NCBI RefSeq assembly: GCF_026151205.1
Contig: NC_087079.1
Location: 13,826,445 to 13,890,444 of the forward strand
Direction of reading: 5' to 3'
From: Bolinopsis microptera
Taxonomy: Eukaryota > Ctenophora > Tentaculata > Lobata > Bolinopsidae
DNA length: 64,000 nt
In this document: positions 1-9,156 of the stretch, piece by piece
How the letters are laid out: every line of letters starts with the position of its first letter
Position numbering within the stretch: the first letter of the stretch is position 1
The notes under the pieces: model-generated
Databases searched by the model: none
Told to the model about the DNA's origin: nothing
The model's input: only the letters and a program-made list of their open reading frames with translations
Position numbers and translations under genes: made by a program

Positions 1-715
1 TATTGTTGACCTGATAGATGATAGTAGTCTTGCAGTCTTGGTTACATTCACTACGATCTCCTGATAGCTGCTCAATTTCTATACTGTAATTGCTTGTAAT
101 TCGGCAATTCGTCTCCAAATTTGATAACAATCCGCGAATCGCGCCGGTTTTTTAAAACAAATTGGCAACAATTCGGCATTTTCATAATAAAATTGTTGAT
201 AAATTGGTTAAATTATTCTCTGTGATATTCATATACGACAAGATAAACGCCATCTTAGCACGCGAGGACTCCTCGGACTACATTAAATATATTCCTTCTG
301 TAACGTCCTCAATAAATGTAGTACTAGTAGGTTTGTAGTGTTGTGATTAGTTTAAAACTAATATAACATCATATATTCACACTTTTTTGGACTAGTCGAC
401 TGCAGTCCGGTCGATCTCAAACAAGTATTAGATAGCTAGGTTGAGTGTTTTATAAAAATTCAAAACACTTTTGCAGGTATATGTCAACTTTTCATTGACG
501 TATAGCAGTATTGCATTTATATGCTATTTTATATCTATGCGCCATAAAAAATAGTAAACAATATTTATTGTTTTACTTTAAATATAATTTTACACTCATA
601 TGTCAAAATGTCAACCTTTTATTGAATGAGAAACGGTCAAAAATACGTCTTAAAAGTATTAAGTAATAAGTAACCACAAAAATCGAAGTCATGTCCTTTC
701 TACGACGCGACTCGG

Positions 716-723
716 GTATATAA
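716..723 (+). promoter_or_regulatory. TATA box of the LDLa-GPCR gene
   Basis: A perfect TATATAAA lies 58 bp upstream of the first ATG (781) of the signal-peptide exon. The spacing fits a core promoter with a short 5' UTR. That it drives this gene is inferred from position only. Confidence 0.55.
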
Positions 724-780
724 ATGGCAGATGCAATGGCCTTATAGACATATTATATCAGATCGTAAACAACGTTGGAG

Positions 781-3700
781 ATGAAAACCTATCGTATTGT
801 TTTTATCCTCCATTATATTCGCTTGATACTATTGATAACCCAGTTTGGTTCTATGAGTATGGCTCAAACAAACAGTGATTACATTCAGAATAGTTAGTCT
901 ATAAATAGTTCAATAATTGAACGGTTTTCATATAAATACTAACAGTAATACTAATAGTTTATCATTTTACTTCAAGTCAACTAATTGAAGTTGAAAGTAA
1001 ACACTCCATGAAGATTGCTTGTATTTACAATCTACAATTTTTAAAAGTTCGACATTTAATTACAATGAGAACCTATGAGATTAAATATTATGGTCTATAT
1101 ACGTATATATTATTGTATGTGTATATATTATACATAATATATATTATACAGTTGATTAACAAAATTGTTGTAACTTTGTAGTTTGTAGGTACTAAAATGT
1201 GGGATTTGAAATTTCTACCCACTCAGATGACTAAGATACATAATTGTTTGTTTGGATATCATTTATAGCGAGGGTTTAATACAATTACAACGATTGGTTT
1301 CTGAGCGATTACAGAAAATCGCATATATATGACTCTTTATAAACTCTCAGTCACTCTGTATAATTTTAAATGTCAAGAAAACAGTTCACTTCGAAGTCAA
1401 ATTCTTTCAGGCAGTCTTACTCCAACTTGCGAGATTCAAAATAATGGAGGCTTTCTTAAGTACGTCTGCGAAGAACTAGCGAACTCAACATTGGACTCTC
1501 ACGAACTTGGTTTATACAAATGTGTTAACTCATCACTATTCTATACGACCCTCCGCGCCAGAATGAGCGGCAGGTGACTTTCTCTCTATATGTCTTTCAC
1601 CCTGTACTTATTAGATTAACGATTAAAAGTTATCGAACAACCAATGGTTGATTTACCAGGCTATAATATTCATAAACCGATTGAAGCTGCGGCGGAATGA
1701 CAGTCTGAGCGCCGCCCAGTAATGATTGATGTGCGTTACCATTATCTACATTATCAGATAATCTGATACAAAATGGCAAGGCTTTATCTTAATCGAAACA
1801 CTTCTAAAGGTACCATATTATCTCAGTCAAACAGTGACTGAGATAGTATTAGTAATATGAGTCACTGTCCAGTGTTACCTGAGGACCCCAGGCTATTATG
1901 TTCATTAACATAAATAAAGATTTGGCGGAATGACAGGCTGAGCGCGGCCCAGTAATGTCCAGTGTTCAATACTGTCCAACATTGTACTCAACAATGTTGT
2001 AATAGCTTTAGACTATACCTGTGTTATATTTTCAGGAATAGCTACGTTTCAGTCGATGAACTATGCAGAAATGACTTACATTACTACCAAGCTTGTGGAA
2101 TAGAATCAGAAATTCGTCAAATCGACACATTTTCTAGTTTTGCAACCGGTTCGATGGCAGGTAATGATTAATGATATTGATAATCATTGAATAGAATTAG
2201 TTAATCTATGTCAAATGTCAATTTATGGCCAACAAACATTGCACTCAAAATTTCGCCCTCTAATCATGTATACAATACTTATATGTATATTGTATATGAT
2301 ACCTAACTTTCTCAAACCAGGTGAATATCCATGTGGATATCTTTGCCTCCCAAAAATGTTACTACGTACAGTACGTAGTGTTCACATGGCTGATATCTAC
2401 TCTGACGGAATTTTTGGGATTCGTTCCTGCGACGGGAAGAATGACTGCCGTAACACAGACCTTGATGAGGCTTTCTGTGAAGATCAAAAAGACTCTGAGC
2501 TGTGTGACCTTATTTGCCCCCAATATGGTGATTGCAGGGACGAAAAGTTTTGTAATGGTTTTGAGTACGGTGTTCAGTGTACAGATTTTCTGGAGAAAAA
2601 TACCCATACCCGGAAGTATGTCACTGCAAACTTTGTGTGTGACGGAATTGAAAACTGTGATAATGGGAAAGATGAAAAGGATTGTGTGATCGATGAAATG
2701 ACGACAACGTGTCTCAATTTAAGAAATGGGGTTATAGTACCGCTTCGTAATTATACCCGATGTGCCGCAAGATTTCATAGCAGATTAGACTGGAATAACC
2801 CAGATAAAATGATACTATTTTGTGACGATTACAGCGACCAAACCAACTGCTCGGACCCATCTAGAGTGGGCATAGAATGCCCAGTCCGACGATACAACAC
2901 CACTATTGCCAAACAGATCATCTGTCTGAACTCATTACACGTCGAAACCATTCCCATCGACTCCATTCCACAAATATGTGACGATGGGATTGATAAGGCG
3001 TGTGTTTATAGCAGTGGCTCCTGTTTTATACACAAACACCTTTTGTGTGATGGTCACCCAGATTGCGGTGATAGTAGTGACGAACAGCTAGATCTATGCC
3101 AAATTATGACCACAAATAAATGTACGAGAAGGTATCTTTCCCAGGTTAAGGATGACATTGTTTTTCCTTTTGCTTGGGTGCATGACGGACTGGTCGACTG
3201 CAAGAATGGTGAAGATGAAAAGGTGCATTGGCCAATTTGTGGAAAGGGGTCAACACACCGCTTTGTTAGTCACGATGAAAATGAATGTGACGAGGTATTC
3301 CTATGTTACAACTCGGACCTAAAGTTTGTTAGCTTTTCCAACCTATGTGATAGGAAAGAATCTTGCAGTAATGAAATTGAGATCTGCAGTGTGTCGAGAA
3401 TTCAGTCTATACCATTTTCAACAGCTATAAGAGATGCCAAGATGAAACTGCGAATGCAACATTGCCTAAAAGGACTTATTGAAATATCAAATCTTACCAA
3501 CCAATATTGTTCAAAAGTAAGTTTTCTTTTCCCTGACACAGAGATCTTTGGACGGAACAAAACTACTGAGATAATTTTACCCGACGGAAAAGAAGACTGC
3601 AGATACTTTTATGGAGAGTATTACGTTTTTGCAAGCTGTTTGGGACGTTGCATGAATGCAACTTGCCCACTAAGAAGATCGATTAGGTGGAACTCTTGCA

Positions 3701-5601
3701 ATGGACAATTCGACAGGGATAAGATATTCACACCAGACAAAGAGGGTAAACTTACTTTCCTGCTTAAAGATTTCAAAACAGGAAAACTCGGCAATGATCT
3801 ATTCCTTTGTGAGAACGGCAAATGTATTACTTATGACAAAGTGTGCAACCTGGCTGATGATTGTGGAGATAGTTCAGATGAGTCAGGGTGCACTAACCAC
3901 TTTAAGTGCAATAAATCTGGTGTGTACCTTCCAATCACCCAGAAATGTGATAAAACTGTTCACTGTTCCGATATTTCAGACGAATGCAATGAAAGTTGTG
4001 GACAAGAAATCGTTAACAGCAGTTTCCTTAAGCTTGTTGGTTGGGCCATTGGAGTGTTAGCTCTCATCTTAAATTGTGTATCAGTATTTAAGAACATCTC
4101 TAGTATCAGAGCTACCAAATCAGAAGCTGCACTTCTCAACAAGAGCTTGGTTATTCTAATCAGCATGGGCGACCTCATGATTGGCATCTACCTTACCATG
4201 ATCTCGGTTTACAATACTTACCACAATAGAACGTACTGCTCGATTCAGCTGAACTGGCTTTCTAGTAACATCTGTGTCGCTTTAGGCATAATAAGCACTA
4301 CCGGCTCCCAAGTATCCTTGCTATCCATGACTGCTCTGGGCTTACTGAGAGCTTTCGGTGTATATAACAATTTAGTGATACCTAAGGAAGTCACAAACAA
4401 AAGTTTGATAAAAGTGGTCGTCATATTTTTCACTATCTTGGTGGTATCATCAGTTATTTCTTGGATGCCTTTAGTTGAAGAATTCGAAGATTTCTTTGTA
4501 AATGGTATGAAATACGAAAATTCAAACTCACTGTTTATTGGCTGTCCGGATAAATATGAACACCGAGAAATACTTCAGAAGTATTATGGTAGGATAGCAG
4601 CCAAGGACCTTACTTGGACTCAAATAAAGGTTCTTGTAGACGCTATTTTCTCCAATGACTATGGAGGAATTTCTCGTTACAAACTTTCTTTCTATGGAAA
4701 CGCACCTGTCTGCTTATTTAAGTATTATGTTAAAATGAATGATCCTCAACAGGGTTTTGTTTTCGCGATCATTTGCCTTGATTTTGCGTGTTTTGTAACG
4801 ATAGCAGTTTGTTATGGGGCAATAGTGGCAAAGGCAAAGAAATCTGCAAACAGACTGAAAGGCCTTGCTAACAAAAAAAATGAAATGAACAACCCTACGA
4901 GGAAAGCAAACGCCAAACTGCAAAGAGTTACGCAATGGATTATTTTCACGGATTTTGCATGCTGGGTGCCGTTCATCATTACATGCTGCCTTCACTATGC
5001 TGACATTTTAGATGCAACGCCGTGGTATCCCTTATTTTCAATCCTTGTTTTACCAATTAATTCGGTGATTAACCCTCTTCTATACGACATATCTCTGAGA
5101 ACATCAATAATTTCCATGTTCAACGAACTTAAAGGAAAGGCAGTCGCCTTTTTTCATTCGACAGAAGCAGTAGCAGCAGTTGCCGAGATAGCATCAGCAC
5201 CAGCATCAGCACCAGCATCAGCATCAGCATCAGCATCAGCATCAGCATCAGCATCAGCATCAGCATCAGCATCAGCATCAGCATCAGCATCAGCATCAGC
5301 ATCAGCATCAGCATCAGCATCAGCATCAGCATCAGCATCAGCATCAGCATCAGCATCAGCATCAGCATCAGCATCAGCATCAGCATCAGCATCAGCATCA
5401 GCATCAGCATCAGCATCAGCATCAGCATCAGCCGAAACACCAGTTGAGACAGTCGCAGCAGCAGAAACGGCAGCAGTATCAGAAGAATTAGCAGCAGTAT
5501 CAGAAGAATTAGCAGCAGCAGAAATAGCAGCAGTGGGAGCAGAAACAGCAGCAGTATCAGAAGAATTAGCAGCAGCAGAAACAGCAGCAGTAGCAATATA
5601 A
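781..5601 (+). CDS. LDLa-repeat 7TM receptor (GRL101/RXFP-like rhodopsin-class GPCR), 4 exons
   Basis: Exons read as 781-892, 1411-1573, 2036-2160 and 2321-5601. All junctions are GT-AG and the phases agree (1, 2, 1), giving 1226 aa. Exon 1 is a signal peptide (starts [18 protein letters not shown]); the exact donor of exon 1 is uncertain because three phase-1 GT sites are possible. Exons 2-3 encode a Cys-containing N-terminal part. Exon 4 holds about nine LDL-receptor class A modules (for example [14 protein letters not shown] and [16 protein letters not shown]) to about residue 700, then seven hydrophobic helices. TM7 carries NPLLY, the rhodopsin-class NPxxY motif. No leucine-rich repeats are seen, unlike RXFP1/2 or snail GRL101. 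The tail has an (Ala-Ser)36 tract and Ala/Glu-rich repeats. The ATG at 2215 lies in intron 3 and opens the same frame, but the upstream exons make it an unlikely start. Ligand and G protein are unknown; location is presumably plasma membrane. Confidence 0.85.
1653..1722 (+). mobile_element. hAT-like MITE, diverged copy (copy 1)
   Basis: A degenerate member of the family seen in six other places: it starts TTACC, holds the GCGGAATGACAG...CTGAGCG block and ends CCCAGTAA. Flanks are TGGTTGAT and TGATTGAT, an 8-bp target duplication with one change. It lies in intron 2 of the LDLa-GPCR gene and looks like the oldest copy. Confidence 0.7.
1875..1955 (+). mobile_element. hAT-like MITE (copy 2)
   Basis: Starts TTACCTGAGGACCCCAGG and ends GCGCGGCCCAGTAA. 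The flanks carry TGTCCAGTG on both sides (9 bp here; 8 bp in the other copies). It also lies in intron 2 of the LDLa-GPCR gene. It has no coding capacity and must have been moved by a transposase from elsewhere. Confidence 0.85.
5215..5430 (+). repeat. (GCATCA)36 coding microsatellite
   Basis: Thirty-six uninterrupted GCATCA hexamers code for alternating Ala-Ser in the cytoplasmic tail of the receptor. Imperfect GCACCA/GCATCA units precede it. A GCAGCAGTATCAGAAGAATT-type degenerate repeat follows and continues past the stop codon at 5601 to about 5690, so the coding end sits inside the repeat field. Confidence 0.95.
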
Positions 5602-5802
5602 ACAGCAGCAGTATTAGCATAAATATTAGCATTGGCATCAGTATTAGCAGCAGCAAAAGCAGTAGCAGCAGTAACAGACACAGACACAGCATCTGCATCA
5701 GTATCGACATTGTCCACACCCGGCATAAACCAACTCTCACTAACTCTGGCGAATACTTTCAATTCTATCAAATTGTAACATTTATAAGTTTTGTTAACAT
5801 TA

Positions 5803-5808
5803 AATAAA
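5803..5808 (+). terminator. Poly(A) signal of the LDLa-GPCR gene
   Basis: An AATAAA lies about 200 bp after the stop codon in an AT-rich stretch, the first canonical hexamer downstream. Confidence 0.5.
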
Positions 5809-7168
5809 TATTTTCAAATTATTTTTGAGCTGAGACAACGTTTCATTTGTTGAGTACTATTGAGCCTGTTGAGTAAAATTTCTCTTGCAAAAGAAAAGCC
5901 TAAGTCTCATACTATGTACATATTACATGCATAAGATAGGTGTAGCTCTCACAGGGGTGTAGAATCATTCCTACAGTCCTGAGCTCTCGGCAGTCAGGAC
6001 TCTGAAGTTGAGAGAAATAAAAAAGCTGATTTCATTATCAAACTATAAATAGTAAAGACAGTAAGTGAATGATTCCCCTCCAGAATGATTTCCCGTCCCG
6101 ACATTTTCACGTTTAAAATGGTCTTATTAAATTATTTCAAAGAACAGCTTTTACTTAGACATAGCTTTACTTATTTGTACATGCATTTTCAATAGTATAT
6201 AAATATATACATACATATGTATAATGTATATTTATCTATACAATATTTTAAAATTGACGAAATTTCCCCGGCAACGGGGATACAGAAGAAAAAACACCGA
6301 AAATCGACCTCAAAATGACCCTCTGTTGAAGCCAAACCCAGCTCGCAAATGGAGTTGAAACCTCGCCATTTTTAGCAGGGTTGTAGAAAAAGGATAGGAA
6401 TAGGCTATAGCATTCTTAGAATTTTGATTTAGGCTTTAGATTTTTTATAATTAACGTCGGAAGTGAGGTTAAATAATCGTTAGAATAATGGCGTTATTTT
6501 AGCAAAGGTTTACTGCGCTGTTGCGTAGCAACGATAAAAATGCACGTGCGCGAGCAAGAACATCTTAACTACGCGCGTTGTTATGCTGTATCAGTATTAT
6601 ATGCTACGTCATAACTTCAAAACTATCTCACATTTACGCTCACGCTATGACTTATATTCACTAGCAGGAACCCGTCTAACCCAAAACCCTAAAGTGGTGT
6701 CAAGACTCGAGAGACTAAAATAATTATTACCTATTTAATTCGCGTTTTTGACACCACTTGGGAGTCCAAATTTTGGGCACTAAAATTATTATTCCTTGGC
6801 CAATTTTTTATTTTTTCATGCTGATTTGAAGGCCCTTAAAGCATTTGACCCAGTCAAAAAAGTTTCAGTTGTATATCTTTTACGGTTTTTGCGGAAAGTT
6901 GCGTTAAAGTTGATACCGTGGTGTCAGTAAAATGGCACGGATAAACACATCCATATATATCGTCTCGCTTTATATATAGTAAGATAACTTTGGTTGTGAT
7001 TGGTATTTTTTGATGCGGTAAAAAGTATCGTTTTGGGAATCCGAATACTAACAACGCTGTCTCCATTGTTAAATAAATTCCATTATGTCTACTGTATAAC
7101 AGAGCTGTATGATGAAGAGAAATTAAAACATAACTGATTTTTAAAATTTCCTCGAACAAAGCTTTCGA
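5809..7168. other. Intergenic, no gene recognised
   Basis: AT-rich spacer with TATA-like microsatellite text near 6200. No ORF here resembles a known protein, and the open frame on the minus strand at 6854-7159 has no supporting motif. Confidence 0.5.
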
Positions 7169-7353
7169 CTAGCGGGTTTCTAGTATAGTATAGTTGGGCG
7201 CACTAACTGGTACAGGCCTGATTTGTTTGTAGCTTTTCAGAGCGTACCACTTCAACTCCTTAGCTTGCTTGACCATGTTGGCCTTCACTCTGTCGTTTGT
7301 TAAGTTGCCTTCTTCATCAAACATTGAGCCTACCGACATGACGGTACACGACG
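7169..7353 (-). pseudogene. Orphan C-terminal exon resembling NADPH-dependent FMN reductase
   Basis: The minus strand has an open frame of 61 codons that ends in TAG. It contains SVGSMFDEEGNLTNDRV and KQAKELKWYALK, which resemble the C-terminal FDE(D/E)GNLT-D-RV...KEL-WYA stretch of NADPH-dependent FMN reductases (FMN_red, flavodoxin-like fold). An AG at 7354-7355 could be the acceptor of a terminal exon. No upstream exons with the flavin-binding GSxR or SPEYN motifs were found within a few kb on the minus strand, so this is probably a gene fragment or a distant last exon. The family call rests on remembered family pattern, without a search. Confidence 0.5.
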
Positions 7354-7536
7354 CTGGTACCGGTACCGTTCACAGTTCTGTCACATGAGCTTTCAGGTTT
7401 ATTTGAATCCGGCATCCTCCAAAAGGACCCACACTGTACGTCAACAGAGCTGAGGAAAGTTTTGAAATGATTACAGATGCTATTAGTTACCTATCACAGT
7501 GCTGGCAAGCACGACCGGTGCATTTATTGTGGGTAT

Positions 7537-7586
7537 ACTATGTACCCCCTTTACTATTATACCCCCTTTACTATTATACCCCCTTT
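7537..7586 (+). repeat. 17-bp tandem repeat
   Basis: About three units of ACTATTATACCCCCTTT, the first degenerate, just before the GC-rich hairpins. Confidence 0.75.
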
Positions 7587-7609
7587 GGTACACGTTGCAA
7601 GCCTCTTTC

Positions 7610-7666
7610 GTGCACGCGAAGCGTGCACTCCGGCCGGAGGCGGCGGCCGAAGGCCGCCGCCTCCGG
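7610..7666. repeat. Two adjacent GAA-loop hairpins
   Basis: Two perfect inverted repeats in a row, both closed by C-GAA-G loops: an 8-bp stem (7610-7617 with 7621-7628, core GCGAAGC) and a 15-bp GC-only-but-one stem (7634-7648 with 7652-7666). This is an island of very high GC in AT-rich surroundings. The function is unknown; a transposon end or structured-RNA role is possible. Confidence 0.85.
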
Positions 7667-7819
7667 CAGGAGTTTTTCAGGCATTAAGACTCATCGGAAG
7701 TCGTTCAGCAGATTTATTTTAGTTCAAAACATTCTAATTTGGTGTCAAAGATGACAGGAATAAAAAATAGTTATGTTGAGATTTTTAAGAAATTTGCATA
7801 AAATACTCGCCAGCACTGT

Positions 7820-8001
7820 TATACGAAATTCGGTAAAAAACCCAAAATCGCCATATTCAGGTGCCTTAAAAACCATGTTAAAATCGAGTTAGAGATCTGA
7901 AATTTTTCAGGGCGTCTAGACGTTGACCAAATCGACTGCAAAAAAAGTTTCAGGTTTCAGGAACATCGGGAAGTGGGTTTTCTAGAACCCCTGTTTTACG
8001 A
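7820..8001 (+). repeat. Dispersed repeat, copy A (partner at 63632-63826)
   Basis: About 180 bp that match, in reverse orientation and with scattered differences, the block at 63632-63826. Shared landmarks are ACGAAATTCGGTAAAAAACC, AAATCGACTGCAAAAAA and GTGGGTTTTCT. It is a dispersed repeat, probably part of a retroelement, since the other copy abuts a reverse-transcriptase fragment. Confidence 0.8.
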
Positions 8002-9058
8002 CAGATTGTCGTGACATAGATAGATATACATATATATTCAGGGATAGACGCTTTGCCAGTCAATTATAGGCTACATTCAGGTGTCTGTAGATTTGTACCT
8101 ATAAAAGATACAGCTATTTCCGACCACAGGTCTTAAAGATAATCGTTTACACTTCAGTTTCAATTATATCAAAAAATAATTTAACGTCATCATCACCACT
8201 TGATGACGTCATCAAATTAAGTGTTTTTAAAACTTTATTTTTGACAAAATAACAACTTTTCAAACTGATTTTACACCATTAAGGAGTAATTTTATTCAAA
8301 ATCTGAGGACATTTTCACCTTAGATAATTGTTCAAGCATTCTGAAAATCTACCGGAAAGTTTTTCTAGCTTGCTCCTTCATAAAGATATTCGTCATTGAA
8401 GTTTGTGCTTTTTTGAAGAATTATTTTATAAAAACGTCAATTTTGCGATTTAGTATTCTCTGGTGTTGGGCCATGCCTTGGGTTGTGGAGCTCAGTTCTG
8501 CTTCCTATAGATATAAATTGTGCATTAGGCTAGTTTTAAAGTTAAAAATCGAAAAGTTGCACACTTGGGGACACGCCCAAATTGATAAAAAATTGCTAAA
8601 ATCACTGAAAATTGCTGTTTTCGTCATTTTATGTCAACTTTAGAGTGCCGTTGTGATAACAGTTCTTCTTGAAATACTTTGAAACTTTGCATGCTTATCA
8701 AGCTATATATACAACAATTACATGCAAAATTTTACGGCGATTCAATATTGGATGCGCACGCAACGTCCGCTCAAAGTTTGCACGTGCGAAAGGTGAGAAT
8801 TTTGCTCATTTGTGATTTCCAACAAATTCTGCTTTGCCACGACAGTTTAATGTCATTATAAATGAATTTAATGCCAACTTGAATGAGTATTAAGTGGCAT
8901 ATTCAGTCAGTGATCGACCGATATGCTTACCTAAACACAAGGAAATGTTTTTAAAGGAAAAATTTCGAAATTGTTGAAACTTCCTCCTTATTAATGAAGA
9001 TATCAGTTTATATTTCGACTTTATAAAGTACCCTGACATTATAATCAAAAAGAGATGA
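8002..9058. other. Intergenic upstream of the Penelope-like element
   Basis: No gene recognised. It contains a 14-bp palindrome TGATGACGTCATCA at 8201-8214 (CRE-like core), which may be chance or part of an old repeat. Confidence 0.4.
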
Positions 9059-9156
9059 TATTTGACCAAAACCCATAATCATGGGTAGAGTGGACCGCTG
9101 CCAGTGTCTCTCTTTCCCAAACAAAAGGAAATGATATTAATTTGATTGACCGTTCT
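9059..9156 (+). repeat. Left arm of the 98-bp inverted repeat
   Basis: It reads TATTTGACCAAAACCCATAA to GATTGACCGTTCT and is the exact reverse complement of 12624-12721. It runs into the ORF and carries an in-frame TGA at 9143-9145, so the coding region meets the repeat within its first four codons. This suggests that the 5' end of the ORF was cut at this junction. Confidence 0.9.

Noticed and set aside
2215-2320. ATG at 2215 as receptor start with a hydrophobic leader
   Set aside because: Upstream exons join in phase at 2321 with a proper AG acceptor and supply a better signal peptide; the hydrophobic stretch is intron sequence.
5129-5771. Long antisense frames over the GCATCA array (Leu-Met and Asp-Ala repeats)
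   Set aside because: Any frame across a stop-free hexamer stays open; there is no independent coding signal and the sense frame is a clear GPCR tail.
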